Assembly: GCA_028015205.1 (NCBI GenBank)
Contig: CM051508.1
Location: 15,642,001 to 15,706,000 of the forward strand
Direction: 5' to 3'
DNA length: 64,000 nucleotides
Origin: Mytilisepta virgata
Taxonomy: Eukaryota > Mollusca > Bivalvia > Mytilida > Mytilidae
Shown here: piece after piece, positions 12,169 through 24,996 of the stretch
Layout of the letters: each line of letters opens with the position of its first letter
How positions within the stretch are numbered: the first letter of the stretch is position 1
Program-made: the position numbers and the translations under genes
Notes under the pieces: model-generated
The model's database searches: none
Told to the model about the DNA's origin: nothing
The model's input: the letters and a program-made list of their open reading frames with translations, nothing else

Positions 12169-15100
12169 TCTGTTTTCTCCATAAAGCCGAATTGATGTTA
12201 TTCACCTTGAAACTCTAATCGCAGATATAATATATATATATATTTCTTCTCTCCACCAAGTATTAAAATAGCAAAATATCCATGGAAACTGATTTGTGCA
12301 TTGGAAAATGTTTGAACATGTTGAAACCGAGATGAAAAAAGCCAGTTCCTATACGACAGAACTTTAAAAGAAAAAAGTCTGTCTGTCGATCAGATGATTC
12401 GAAAAGGAGAAATGTCAGATAAATTTATTCAATTTCTTTCTCTTACACAATTTATTACCACTCCAGCAGGTCTTAATTTTTACGGATGATTCACACATTT
12501 TAACATATTACTGGAAATTTTGCCAATTAAAAAAATGGTCAATTCAGTGCGTGCCATAAAAAAAATTGGAAAAATTTTAAACCTTGCGATGACCAATTAA
12601 TTTTGTAATTTAAAACAAATGTTACAGTGACTATAACAAGCGAGACTTTATACTGAAATTTACTTATTAAAATCACTTTGCAGGATATTATGTCATGAAA
12701 ATATATAAGTTGACTCCAAAAAGTAATAATTTAAACCCGAAAGAGGTTTATAATACTTTATTTATTTATTTGCAAATGCGCCAAGAAAGGGAGAAAGGCT
12801 ATTACTCTCTTGCTAAATACGAGGTCATGACCTTCCTGATAAGGCTGTGGTACAATGTATGATTATTTAGATGTTGATTAATTACTATTGTATAAAATAA
12901 AAACAATTAGTGGAGGCATATTATGGCAGATAGAGGAATTAATAGTTGCCATCTTATAATGTTTACTATAACAAGTTTGTATTGATAAATCAACACTTTG
13001 ATATAACATAATTCCTATCAATTTTCCAGAATTTAATTTTAGTAAAAGATATAATGGCAATTGGGGCTATTCCAAAACTTTAGACCAGGCAAATCAAATT
13101 TGTAGACACGAGAGAGAGAGCGAGAGAGAGGGGGGAGACATATAATGGCATATAAAGGAATTAATAGTTACCATCTTATAATTCCTATCAATATTTCAGC
13201 ATTTAGTTTTAGTAAAAGATATAATCAGAAGATCCAGAAAAATGTCAAACATTCTATCAAGAGGATGAAAGTATTTAAAATTGAAATTATTTCTCTAAAC
13301 CTGAGACATTTTCTGAACCAGATCCTGAAAAAAAAGTTGTATTTTATGGAACTTGCAAAACCAATTAGTCAAAAATTAAGCTGATTGAAAGTATGTAATC
13401 ATTATTTTCATCAGAAAGTTATGTATTAATATTACACATTTGTTCTCGGATCAGTTTTATTAAAACATTGAAACAGAAGGTAATATTTTTTTTTAGATTT
13501 TTCGTCATTGGTCAAATTTTTAATTTCCCAAGTTTGATTATTGTATGATCCTTCTAGCTTTTAAAAAATACTGCAATTGTTTTACTTTTAAAAAATCGAT
13601 GTTTTTATCCATTTTTTCAGAAACAATGTGTATAAATGTGTATAAACAATGTGTTACAATGATAAGCACTGTAAAAGATAATAAAGTCTGTACCATATAC
13701 AGATGGAGATAAGATTTTTGAAAGACCACTACTTATGACCAGCTGTGTTGAATGTCACAAGCAAAACATGTTAATTACCCTTGATATGTGGGAAAGTAAT
13801 ACCATCAGTACAGACAGACAAAAAATTTTGACCCCCCCCCCCCCCCCCAATTTTATTTCAAGCATTTTGACCCCCAATAATTCTCAAGCCCCCCCCGCCC
13901 CCTATAAATATTGATCGGCCCCTAAGCTAACATGCCTTATTGTGTTGTATTTGGATTTTAATTCTATGGTGGTTAAGTCTGTTTCTTTTTGGGAGGTTTC
14001 CAAAAGAACAAGCCAGGTTTTTAAACATTGGGTACATTATTCTAGAATGATGGCTTCATAGCAAAGTTTTGTTAAAACCTTTCACTGAAGATCCCAAGAG
14101 ACTAGCCATGTTGGGCTACCAAGTCAATAAATTCACCGCCTATTCAAAGAAAAGCGTATGAAGAAAAGTGAAGACTTTAAAAAAGATACATATTCCGGGA
14201 AATGTGGGGTAAAAAACTTGGTGATTTACATTTAAAGGGGGGGTTGATTATCTATAAAACATAGGTAATATAAACAAAATATTAACTTTAATAATTAGTA
14301 ATTTTAAGTTTTATCCCATGTATTTTTTAAATCCCGGATTTATACCCATTTGATTTTCCTTGCAAGTATTATACATTGTACACATCATAGACATACGTGA
14401 AATATTCTTGGTGCATTAAATTAAAATTATAATAAAGCATTACATTCAGGTTTGAAAAATTTTTCACTATCGATATCCTACAATAAAAATTGTTTAATAA
14501 ATACTTTCATAATTTGGTTTCACCATTGGAGTTTGAAGCATGTCGGATCGACTTTTATAGTTTGTTATGATACTTTTCTTTTAGTTTCCTTGACCGTATT
14601 TACAAAAAAAGTGGGGAGAGGGGCTCTTCGATTTAACTGATTAACCATTTTATTCTCGTGTCCCAAGTTCGGAATCTCAGTTACCTTTCTGTTTATTTAT
14701 TTGTTGATATTCTGACATAATATTGTACCGCTGGGCATAACTACTCATGAATTAATCTGGGGCCATCAGTCAGGGCATGGTGTGAAGACCATTTGTGCTT
14801 TGTTTGAATATATACTTGTGATTTATAACGGCACTCCATGTCCGTTTTTCCTCAAACATACAGTTAAGTGTTTAACATGAATCATATATTGGATAGTGGA
14901 AATAAAGCATTTTCGGATACTCCACAATAAAACAATCCACAAAGTCCAGATTCTTTAAATTATTCAAAAGGTGCTTGAAGAACATTCAACAAAGCTTCTT
15001 GTGCAGCTTGAAATGTAAATCCGAATGTCGCCGAACAACTTTAAAATATAATCTGTTTGTTAAGTTTGTGAAACGGTGAAACTTTGGCAAATCGGATTTG

Positions 15101-16667
15101 ATAATGTTTTCGTTTAATTTTTTTTTGTAAAATACTCATTAGAGCAAAGATTCATTGGTGACAGGAATAAAATTGGGAAGTAGCGCACCCATATTATTTT
15201 ACTAATTTTTTTATTACTTTTGATGACCGGGTAAATTGCAGAAAAGTAGTATGTATTTTCTGGGACTATTATACTGTTAGTATTATAGTCCCAGGTATTT
15301 TTTGCAGACACGACATATTCTTTTCTGCGGAAAAGTAAAATTGTTATTTCACAAAAAATTGTGGACATTTAAACCAATTTATCTCGGTCGAATTTACACC
15401 CACCCCCTTTCCCATAAAAAAAATAAAATAAAAATGAAAAAAAAAAACAAACAAAAAACAAACAAAAAACAAATGAATAAAGGAAATGTAATGAAATCGA
15501 CATAAACAAAAATTACATAATAACGGAGTTACAAATAAAATTTACATTTACAACATTTTAATTCATATTTAAAAAAATATATAATTCTTTATCCGTCTTG
15601 TTTTTTTCGATAAAGATTACCAGTACTACATGTTTTTAGATAAAATACATAAAATCTTGATATCCTAACTAGCTATCCCGTCCGTTTATGCCAGATTGTC
15701 AGTTCAGAATTTGTTCTGGATGATTAAACACAATAAACATGTGATAAGGTAATTAACACGGGACTTATTGTTCACTCTGACACATGCCGATAAAAAATAT
15801 TTATGTATGAATCTAATAATAATGAGATTTTAAATTCATGGTTTTTTTTTTGCATTTTGATTTTAATTTTATGACCTTTTTCTTCATTTCCCTCACCATC
15901 ATGTCAACAATTAAATAAAGAAAATATAAAATTAAAAAAAAAAAAATAAAATAAAATATGCCTCGATCGTCCACGAACGAGGAAAAGTTTACGAATAGAC
16001 AAGATATGAACTTCTTGACAACAAAGATCATGGAAATAGGAATCTGTATTGTGATATTCTCTACAATCAAAACTGCTGCAAGTACCCTCCCCCTTTACCC
16101 AACACTTTCCTTTCCGGGGAATTTAAGCCGATGCTTACATAGTAAGAAATTCTTATTACTCCTTAGTTGAAGAAAGCCAAACTTAGTGAATCAAACTTTG
16201 GCTTTGATATATATATAGAAAAGGAAAATGACATTGTATGCGTAAAAAGTCGTTCTTGTGCATCGAAATTGGTATCAAAGAATATTATCGTTATCATCAT
16301 GATCATTTTTAAATGAAATAAAAGCGTAAGAACGGAAATGGACTTTATTCATGCATACTACGTACATGTACGTATGTTACAGTTTGTAATTCCGATATAG
16401 GAACCATTATAATACGGATGCAGTTTTAGATTTTTTTTTTAACCAACAGGTATTTGAATGCCTTAATCTGACCAACAGAAAATATTAACATGGAGTTGCC
16501 TTATCAGAGGCCCGAATTTTAGATCGTAAAATATTGTCATAGATTCATATCCAGTTCATACATGTCATATTCAAAGGTCTCACTTGGTAACTTCGTAGTT
16601 AAACTTATAATACTCACTTTTTAATGCAAGTTTCATTTCTTATTTTGTAGTCTCACATTTTGATGTG
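12169..16667. other. long non-coding stretch
   Basis: No coding segment could be supported over about 4.5 kb. It holds a small duplication (12918-13224), a GA-rich tract at about 13109-13136, a poly-C tract at about 13833-13849, A-rich low complexity near 15411-15480, and at 14735-14870 a decayed dispersed repeat related to 42715-42890. Confidence 0.5.
12918..13224 (+). repeat. local duplication, one copy with about 55-bp extra sequence
   Basis: 12918-13056 and 13139-13224 share GGAATTAATAGTT.CCATCTTA, then ATTCCTATCAAT.TT.CAG and TTTTAGTAAAAGATATAAT. The first copy has about 55 bp of extra sequence after CTTATAAT; a GA-rich tract separates the two. Confidence 0.65.
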
Positions 16668-17375
16668 ACAAGGGCGAATCTAGAATTTGGTGAGGGGTGG
16701 CATCCACCCTACATTCGAATAATTATTGCCCCTCGCTGCAACGCGACGGATGAATTTAGTAATGATCTGCGTCCGCCCGTGTGTCCGTCTGTGCGTCTCA
16801 TAATTCAGAACAGATTAAACAAAAATAAAGAAATATGAAATCAAAAAGGAATGAAAGTTAACATTTTGTTTAAAATATTTTAAATGCCCTTTTGCACTAA
16901 CACTAACCTAAAAATAAAAAAACAACCTAGCTATACAAGTATGATTAATTTATGCATTGTACCTATATGAATTTCACATACACTGATTCAAATATTTAAA
17001 TAAAAATGAAACCAGATTTTAAAGTTTAAGCCATCGTCTGTGAAGTAATTAAATGAAAATCTTCAATGCACGATGATGGAAAATTAATTTTACTTTCATA
17101 CCTTTCCATCGCATTCTTCTTATCTGTATTGTCCCGTTGTAAAAAGTTACACGCGTGTTAGTTTTCACAACTATTTGTCATTTATTATCAATTACATGTA
17201 CTACAAGAGATCATTTGTAATGATCACTTTCGTAAGATTTCATAATTATAAACATAATCAAGGAAGTCGATTTGTGTTTTTTTTTATTTTTCATATAACA
17301 TTTTTGGTGACCTTAACTTAGGAGAGGGGGACACGTGCTCCCTGTGCTCCGTAAATCCGCCACTGAGTGATCTTT
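16668..17375. repeat. dispersed element; right half is copy 2 of the 4065-4440 repeat
   Basis: The left end CAAGGGCGAATCTAGAATTT and right end AAATCCGCCACTG are imperfectly inverted, as in DNA-transposon remnants (CAGTGGCGGAT-type ends). No convincing target duplication was found. Positions 17028-17375 match 4065-4440. No transposase ORF is present. Confidence 0.5.
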
Positions 17376-17944
17376 CTCAAATTTTCATAGTTTTATATAA
17401 TGTATACATGTAATTAAGTTGAAAAGTTAAGTTATACAAAGTGCAAAAATGGCCGTTAGTACATTTGGCTCACTCTATAAAAACACGTGGAAATTTGCAT
17501 ATTCTGTTCGAAATCGACTCTTACATGTACATATACCATGAACCAAGAAATTCGTATTTAGTTTAATTCTATATCTTCGAAACAGTTTATATTTTGATGA
17601 AATATCCTCTAATAAAAAATTAACAGTTAACAAATCTTTATGATGTCTATTTTTATCTTGCCTGACCAGAAATGACAAGCAACAGTTTTAAAACTATTAT
17701 TCAAAGGTGACCAAAGCAAAACGTTTTTGCAGCAGAAAATTTATTTTAAACCCTCAATTAATATCTGCAAATTCATTCCGAAATCTCATAGCTTAATGGA
17801 CTGGAATATGACGTATGAGAGCCCTAGTCATTAAAAAAAGCGAGGTTTGACTTCAGAGGAATCTTGGACTATCTACATAATGTATTAAGTTTAAAACTAC
17901 ATGTATTTTCATGATTTTTATCTGATTTCGTCAATTTGGCACCG
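17376..17944. other. non-coding, nothing recognised
   Basis: The minus ORF 17475-17678 has no family features and no splice support. Confidence 0.4.
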
Positions 17945-18548
17945 GTGCACACCCTATCAGTTTCGTTTCTTTTTTTTTAAACTCAGATTGCAAATAATCT
18001 TCATATAGTTTGATGTTAGTTTCTCAAAAAACTTTGTCTTCTCAGTTTGAAAAAAATATCTTTCCCGGTTTCTGATGTCAGTATTGTATTGTTTTACCTC
18101 TTTTTTTGTTGAAATCAGACAGGAAGATATTCTGATTTAATGAAGTAAGTTTGTTACTGTTTCAGTTAAATTGAGTCCACTGATTTTCTCAGGCCAGTTT
18201 CATTTTTTATTTATTGAAATCAGATTCGGAACTATTCAGCTCACATTCAGAATGTAGATTATTATTTGATCAAGTCAGTTGCATTTCTGATTTGTATTAG
18301 TCAGATTCGAATATATATCCGTCTCGCAGTAAAACAAATGAAGATTCTTATTTCATGAAGTCAGTTTGTTGGGTCCCATGCCCAGTTACTCATCTCAAGT
18401 CAGTTTCATTTCTTATCTATTTAAATCAGATTCGAAAATACCCATCTGAAAGTCACACACTTGTAGATTCTTAATGGATTAAGTCAGTTTGTTCGTACTG
18501 ATTTTCTCAATTCGGTTTCATTTATTTTCGTTTAAATCAGATTGAAAG
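17945..18548. repeat. diverged tandem repeat, period about 110-120 bp
   Basis: A block reading roughly AAGTCAGTTTCATTTCTTAT, TTTAAATCAGATTCG and GTAGATTCTTA recurs about five to six times (near 17958, 18190, 18270, 18390 and 18510). Units are strongly diverged, so period and copy number are approximate. Confidence 0.55.
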
Positions 18549-18705
18549 TAAAGTCAAGAAATACCAAAGGGATATTCGAAGGAGGGGAAAATCGAAAACA
18601 ACTGACAAACTCCGAAGAACACCGAAGACAAGACCAAAACAATACAAACACTACACTTAAAACCTAAAAACATGGATCCCACCAAAAAACCGGGGCTAGT
18701 CTCTC
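18549..18705 (+). repeat. fragment of a common mussel dispersed repeat
   Basis: The order AAATACCAAAGGGATATTCG, AACTGACAAACTCC, AGACAAGACC, ACACTACACTTAAAACCTA and ATGGATCCCACCAAAAAACC follows a repeat I recall from Mytilus sequences (the AACACGAACCCCACCAAAAA family). The name of the family is not known to me. Confidence 0.5.
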
Positions 18706-20115
18706 AATTTTGCAGCGATGTCAGTTTGTTACTTTCTCATATTCTCATGTAAAGTTATCCTTCATAAAATATACTAGTCAGAGATTCCTCTGACGTCAGA
18801 TGACCCTGTTTCTCAATTTACTAGCGTCAAAGATCACTCTATATACAAAACTGGGAAATTTGTCGACTCTGTCCAGATATTGTTAATCAGTTTTATATAG
18901 GGATTTTATTTCTTGTAAATGAAAAGTGCTTTTTTTTATGTCAGCTAATTACCCCTATCTTTCACAGTTTTTGTCATCACTACAGTGGTAAAAAAGAAGT
19001 CATGAAATATTTTTCATCTTTTAATTGAGTAGAATTTAAACATAATTTATATAACCTATTTTTCTGTAGATTAAACGGTCTAGATATTATATATTACTAT
19101 GCTTTATTGAGCCAAGCATAATAGTGCTCAGCTACGAATATGAAGCTATCGTATTTAAATACTGTTCGGAGCTTCCCTTTTATGAAGATTACTGTGGTCC
19201 TTCTGCAGAAATTTTTCGTCTTACCTTTTTCGCAAAATGTATCTCCTCCGTGACCAATTCATATACCTGCTGTTTCTTGTCAGTTAACGTTGGGGTATGA
19301 AAGTAGGATTTTAAGAAGGATTTTTGGTTAGAGAATGCTATTTTTATCACACAATCCTTTAAAATTATATTAATATTCACAGCAGAATATAACAAAACAT
19401 TCATTTTTATGGTAAATCTGCTATCATCATTTATGGTAAGATTTCCTCTGTTTAATTTGTTAAAAGGTGACCGAATTGTTTCAATGAACTCCCAAATGGA
19501 TCAGCGAATGATACATAACACGGGATCTTTAAATCATAAATTACACTTTTTGAACTGTAGTTTACAATGTTATTCCTGAAATTTTATATAATTACAATCG
19601 GAAAAGCTAAAGGCAGTTTTCGAAAATGAACAATAAGAAATGAAAAAAAAAATCGGAACTTTCCAAAGAAGAAAAGATGTATTTTATTATTACCAAGCTC
19701 CTTTAGTTTTTTTTTTATTTAGCAAGTTTATTCGCACATCATTTTCTGACTGTAACAAGTAAGTTAAGAACAACGAGAAGGGAAGTTACTCTTAGTCAAA
19801 AAATGTCTTGAATTGGATCAAGAAGAAAAATCTTAACTTGAACAAACTTACTTGTACAAGTCAGAATAATATACCATTAACTAAAGAGAGATAACTCTTC
19901 CCGATTTTTTTTCTGACTGTTAAGAGTAAGAAACATTCTGACTTAAATATGTAGATCCCCTGACTGATAAATGTACTATCTTTGTATGAAGTTTCATTAA
20001 ATTCCATGAAACTGATAAAAAGGAGTTTCGCTTCTTAGATTTATGGATAGACCGAAATACAGACAGACGGATTTCTATAATAAATCCTGCAGAGCCAAGT
20101 TCAGTGAGCAAAAGG
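18706..20115. other. non-coding; holds one more ACTTGTACAAGT palindrome
   Basis: No supported gene. The exact palindrome ACTTGTACAAGT lies at 19850-19861. Around it are short repeated pieces: TTTTCTGACTGT followed by AAGTAAG near 19740 and 19907, and gGGAAGTTACTCTTA or AGAGAGATAACTCTT near 19783 and 19884, a motif type common in mollusc repeats. This may be a relic related to the 5.5-12.2 kb element. Confidence 0.4.
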
Positions 20116-20124
20116 CAAGAACGA

Positions 20125-20508
20125 CAATCTAATTAAAAACCGATCTCTCATCGCTCCCGTTTTCTGATATGTCGCGTGGGAGATCTAACGAAATCCGCTT
20201 TGAGGTCACATGTGAGGGAACTGGAACTTATGAATTTATAATGATATGCAAATGAGTTGACTTCTTATCAATAAGCCAATCAAAAAAGTTTATGAATTCT
20301 GGGGACTGACGATTTCTTCGTTAATAAATAAGTTACATCCCTTTACCACACGATCAACTTACAAGATCGCCTAAGCCGCAATTTCATTGGTCGAACAGGA
20401 CACACCTACGAGGTCACTCACATGTGATCTCAAAGCGGGTTTCGTTAGATCTCCCACGCGACATATCAGAAAACGGGAGCGATGAGAGATCGGTTTTTAA
20501 TTAGATTG
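20125..20508. mobile_element. 384-bp MULE-like MITE with 92-bp TIRs and 9-bp TSD
   Basis: 20125-20216 and the reverse complement of 20417-20508 are identical except at two positions; both start CAATCTAATTAAAAACCGAT. The 9-bp CAAGAACGA flanks the element at 20116-20124 and 20509-20517. Long near-perfect TIRs with a 9-bp target duplication are the pattern of Mutator-like elements. The interior of about 200 bp is non-coding, so this is a non-autonomous copy. The near-identity of the arms points to a recent insertion. Confidence 0.9.
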
Positions 20509-20517
20509 CAAGAACGA

Positions 20518-22091
20518 CTGGTTAATCATTCATCACTTTTTGAATGAAGCAAACAAAATGATACATTTTAATGATATCCAGATCAGTGGTTAAAACGCCA
20601 TGGAAATTAAATATTTGAGATTTTTCTATAATTAATTTACATGCATTAAGCAGATACCTAATTTAGCTTGGTCATGAAAATACCTGCGATTTGCTATGCT
20701 ACTTAATACACACGATGTTTGTATCCAGTTTTCTGACAACTACTATCCCAAAAGCATTATTTGGGCTTTAGCACAGCAAAGCATAAATTCTGTGAGAAAC
20801 TTATTCCCGTATCTTCCTATTGATCTTCACATGTAATCAAGGAATATATGAAGTTAAAATATGAAGATGCCACAACAAGAACTGCGAATGAAGATGACCG
20901 CCATAGTCGAAATTACTGAGTTTTAAAAATTGACATCGCTGGAAAATTTGCTGGAAGATGTTCACGTCTTCATCCATAGAAAAATTGAACGCACACTCTA
21001 ATTAATAGAAAGGGTCCTGTAAAAGTATCTCCAATTTGTTTGTTTCTTATCAGTTCAAAACCCATTTTATACCATGCACTCATCAGTTGTTCAGTTAAAT
21101 ACCAAAGGGATGTTCTAATTTGAAGCAAAGCTCAATCATTGTGTCAATCTAATACAACTTTATCCGATATCTTCACGTGCCAACCAAGGTGATAACTAGA
21201 GCAATAGCAGAATAATATAGGACCTATTTGGAAATGTACGTCTGAGACTACTTAGAAATTCTATTTTATTTCAAAAGTCCCTTTTCAGGTCTATTAAGAT
21301 AGGAAATTAAAGATGAAAAGGCGACTTTCACTTTGTTTATCTCTGGACACTTTTGGAATAAATTCTCAAACAACTTGGTTTACGCAAATGTATCTCTTAT
21401 AAATAGTCCTTGAATTGTCAAATATGGCATCAGGGTGCATGCTTCATTGTTTAAATTTGAAAGAACCGCTTTTGGTTTGATGAATTTTTGATCAAACAAA
21501 TTAAGTTAATATTATTATAATGATGTTCTCGGTTATGTCAGATCACCTTTTCACTTATATAGTCGAACTGTCCAATAAGTCTGAGGGACTTTTTAGAATT
21601 GATATTTTTTTATTTCACCGGCCTGGTCAGTTGCAAGAATTTCGATACAAGCCCCAAGTTGACTAAGATAATGTTATATTTTGAGAAAACTAAGAAATAT
21701 CTCCGTCGCGCATAGCTCTGTCCTTAGATGGTTTTGGCTTCTTCACTTGATTATTGTTTTAGTTTTATATAGGCCTTGAACACAAATCGATGAAATGTCA
21801 CATCTTGTGCATCAAAACTGTTATCAAAGAATTTATTTAAACAGTTAATTCTTTCATCTGGTACCATTTTGACAGTTTGAAGAGGATCGAGCATTGCTAA
21901 AGGCTATTCAAGTAAAAAAATGTATTAAAATATATATTTACGAAGTGCGGCGATTTCAGGCTCCTGTGAGCATCTGGTTTTGTGACGGTTGCAGATCAAC
22001 ATATAGACATAATAAGTCGGAATAGTTGAGTGTCCATGCTTCAATGTAAATGTAGATAACATGCATATTCTTATATTATTTTTATTTTCAG
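20518..22091 (+). other. sequence 5' of the ASB8-like exon, presumably intron
   Basis: The downstream exon opens directly after a TTTATTTTCAG acceptor, so this stretch should be intron. I looked for the missing ankyrin exon and did not recognise one here or further upstream in the window. Confidence 0.5.
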
Positions 22092-22727
22092 GTAAATGAA
22101 ACCGATGGTTGTGGAAGAACAGCCCTACACTACGCAGCTGAACGTGACGTCATTTGTACAGCAATTTTGTTAGAACATGGGGCGAGTATCAATGCTAGCG
22201 ATGCAGATTACGACACAGCATTACACTGGGCAGTTTTCAAAAGCAATGAACCATGTGTGCAATTTTTACTTAAGAATGGAGCTAACGTCGATGCAGAAGA
22301 CTTCAATTGCAATACTCCTTTGAACTGGGCAGCACGGAAAGGCAACTTAGGAATAATTCGTCTACTGTTGGATTACAACGCATGCGTAAAGTGTAAGAAT
22401 CTCCGAGGACTGACAGCTCTTCACAGAGTAGCCGCAGTACTAGCTAGTGGTGTTTTTACAAATATGGACAATGAATGTATGGAACTGTTACTAAAAGCCG
22501 CTGGGCAGTTCGACTTTAGAAGTGAGAATGGTGAATTGTCCGGTGATCTGACTATAGACAGTAAGCTGTGTGAAACTTTCCTGTCGTTTTCGCAGAACGT
22601 ACGGCCATTACAAAGCCTTTGTTTATATGCAGTTAGACAAACTTTAGGGAGACGATATTTACCGAATGTTGTACCAAAGATCCCTCTACCGAAATCTCTT
22701 AAAGATTTTATATTGTTAAAAAAGTAA
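22092..22727 (+). CDS. ASB8: ASB8-like ankyrin repeat and SOCS box protein, last coding exon
   Basis: The exon starts in phase 0 after the acceptor TTTATTTTCAG (ends 22091) and encodes 211 residues to the TAA at 22725-22727. Ankyrin repeats lie at about residues 5-34 (GRTALHYAAE), 37-67 (DTALHWAVFK) and 70-100 (NTPLNWAARKGN), with a diverged fourth at 104-140. A SOCS box fills residues 170-211: the elongin BC-box part is PLQSLCLYAVRQTLG and the Cul5-box part IPLPKSLKDFIL. ASB proteins link substrates to an elongin B/C-Cullin 5 ubiquitin ligase through the SOCS box, with the ankyrin repeats binding substrate. From memory, vertebrate ASB8 is 288 residues with the same repeat order, the LLDY..V motif and a similar C terminus, so about 75 N-terminal residues are missing here and must lie on upstream exons. 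Orthology to ASB8 rather than another ASB is a reading from motifs. A TTG-initiated start at 22167 would be an artefact of ignoring the splice site. Confidence 0.85.
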   Translation, partial: VNETDGCGRTALHYAAERDVICTAILLEHGASINASDADYDTALHWAVFKSNEPCVQFLLKNGANVDAEDFNCNTPLNWAARKGNLGIIRLLLDYNACVKCKNLRGLTALHRVAAVLASGVFTNMDNECMELLLKAAGQFDFRSENGELSGDLTIDSKLCETFLSFSQNVRPLQSLCLYAVRQTLGRRYLPNVVPKIPLPKSLKDFILLKK

Positions 22728-23750
22728 ATTACTGCTGTTATATAATTCTTGTTTATTTGCTTGTGAACTTATTTTGGTGTGGTATTTAAGAAGGAATCCA
22801 GCTCCGGATAAGGTGCCGTTTCAGCATACAACTCTACACGTAATTAATGCTTAATTAAAGACAAAAATCGAAATATGAAATTATTACAATTACAAATTAT
22901 CCTTATTCCCGGGGGTAACTCCCTATATAAGCATATACGGGGATGTGCGGAATATTTGGGTGGGTTTTTCATGATTTTTGGTATTAATTCGGAGTATGTT
23001 TTGAAAAACTAATATTTATTCGGTTTGTATTTACACAAACTCTGGTATTAATTTGGGTCTATTATTATATTTGTATATAAACATCAGTATTAGTTCGGGT
23101 GTGCTTTTTTTTTGATGTGGCTGTTTTGCGGATAGGTATTTGCATCAACAGTATTTCCGGTATATTATTGACATGTATTCAAGTATTTGCTGGGGTACCT
23201 TTCCATAGGCCATTTTCACACACCCCCGTCAAAAGAATTGAGTAAGCCCCCCCCCCTCCCGGGTCCTTCTGCAACTCATTCCTAAACACATTTGGAATTA
23301 AGTTCAATGAACAGCAATGTGTTGTATGTTGAGACATATATATATAACTTTTACAGAATCCGAAGTGGTATTAGCTCTTGGCGCTCACTCAACACTGGTT
23401 TAAAAAAGGTTTCAAAATCTCAATCCGGCAAGTGTTAAATAATGAGAAATCATGATTGTATCTCTAGTTTCTCAAATCGCAGATCCATTCTTCGAAGTCT
23501 GCATGTCGTCTGCTCTATGTTAACATTAGTATTTATTATCAGATACCCCAAAAGAATCACCACAGACATTCACATTCTGTATTAAAAACTTGTACAGAGT
23601 TATACCATGCATACTTTCACAAATGTGCCTCCACCTCATCCCGCTATATTAAAAAGAAGCCTTTGTCTACTCTTCTAAATTGATTTTTTTTTTGTAAAGA
23701 TAGATTCGGTAAAAAAATCAGAAAATTCCATTGAAAATTCATTTATGTAT
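22728..23750. repeat. 3' flank of ASB8-like gene; dispersed mussel-type repeat at about 22905-23270
   Basis: From about 22905 the text GGGGGTAACTCCCTATATAA..GCATATACGGGG..GTGCGGAATATTTGGGTGGG, with later GGTATTAATTCGG-type lines, resembles a dispersed repeat I recall from mussels. A C-rich tract lies at 23247-23260. No polyadenylation signal could be assigned confidently. Confidence 0.4.
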
Positions 23751-23756
23751 CTTTTT

Positions 23757-24985
23757 ATCTCACCTGACCAAAAGGACCATGTGAGCTATTGTCATCACTT
23801 GGTGTCCGGCGTCCGTCGTCGTCGTCGTAAACTTCCTTTAAAGATCTTCTCCTCTGAAACCATGGGCCATTTGGAACAAAACTTGGCAGTAATGGTCCTT
23901 AGGTGCTTCTCTTTCGGAACTGTTTCCGATGACCCTGGCCGTCATCCAAGATAACCTCCAGAGCCGAACTTAGTTTAACATAGCACCCAATGTGAAATTT
24001 ACTATAAAAGATCTTCTTGTCTGAAACCACTGGGCCAATCGGAACAAAAATTGGCAGCAATGGTCCTTAGGTTGACGGACCGGGTCATCAGATATTATTC
24101 CAAGATGGCCGCCAGAGCCGGACTTAGTTTAACATAGGACCCTATGGGAAATTTAATTAAAGATCTTCTTGTCTGAAACCACTTGGCAAATCGGAACAAA
24201 ACTTTGCAGCAATGGTCCTCAGGTGGTCCTCTTTTGAATTTTATCCAAGAGGCTACCAGAGCCGAACTTAGTTTAACAAAGGACCCTATGGGAAATTTAC
24301 TTAAAGATCTTCTTGTTTGAAACAACTTGGCCAATTAGGAAAAAAGTCTTGGCAGCAATGATTCTTAGAAGGTCCTCTTTCAGAATTATATCCGATGACC
24401 CCACCAGTCATCAAAGATGGCCGCCAGAGCCAAACTTAATTTAACTTTGGACCCTATGGGAAATTTACTTAAAGATCTTCTTGTCTGAAACAACTTTGCC
24501 AATTGGAACAAAACTATGCACCAATGGTCCTTAGGTGGTCCTCTTTCAGAATTATATTCGATCAGCCCTCCTGTGATCCAAGATGGGCGCCAGAGCCGAA
24601 CATAGTTTTACATAGGGTCCTACGGAACATTTACTTAAAGATCTTCTTGTCCGAAACCACTTGGCCAATTGGAACAAAACTTGACAGCAATGGTCCTTAG
24701 GTTGTTGCCTTTCAGAATTATATACGATGACTCGACCCGTCATCAAGGATAGCCGGCAGAGTCGAACTTAGTTTAATATAGGAACCTACGGAAAATTTAC
24801 TAAAAGATCTTCTTGTCTGAAACCACTTGGCCAATCGGAACAAAAAGTGGCAGCAATGGTCCTTAGGTGGTCCTCTTTCAGGACTATATTCGATGACCCC
24901 TCCCGTCATCCAAGATGGGCGCCAGAGCCGAACATATTTTTACACAGGATCCTATGGGAAATTACTTAAAGATCTTCTTGTCGGT
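23757..24985 (+). repeat. satellite array, about 7 units of about 166 bp
   Basis: The landmark AGATCTTCTTGTCTGAAACC recurs with its G at 23843, 24010, 24162, 24306, 24474, 24640, 24806 and 24971 (spacings 167, 152, 144, 168, 166, 166, 165). Each unit carries TTGGCCAATCGGAACAAAAC, GCAGCAATGGTCCTTAGGTG, CATCCAAGATGGCCGCCAGA and GACCCTATGGGAAATTTAC. The leader CTCACCTGACCAAAAGGACC..GTCCGTCGTCGTCGTCG at 23760 is the start of a repeat widespread in bivalves. The short ORFs on both strands arise from the repeat and are not genes. Confidence 0.9.
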
Positions 24986-24996
24986 ATTCAGGGTAT

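Noticed and set aside
22167..22727. ASB8-like start at 22167
   Set aside because: That codon is TTG and lies inside the first ankyrin repeat. The frame is open back to a good acceptor at 22091.
23843..24971. Regularly spaced repeats suggesting a CRISPR array
   Set aside because: The whole 166-bp unit is repeated, spacers are not unique, and the context is eukaryotic.
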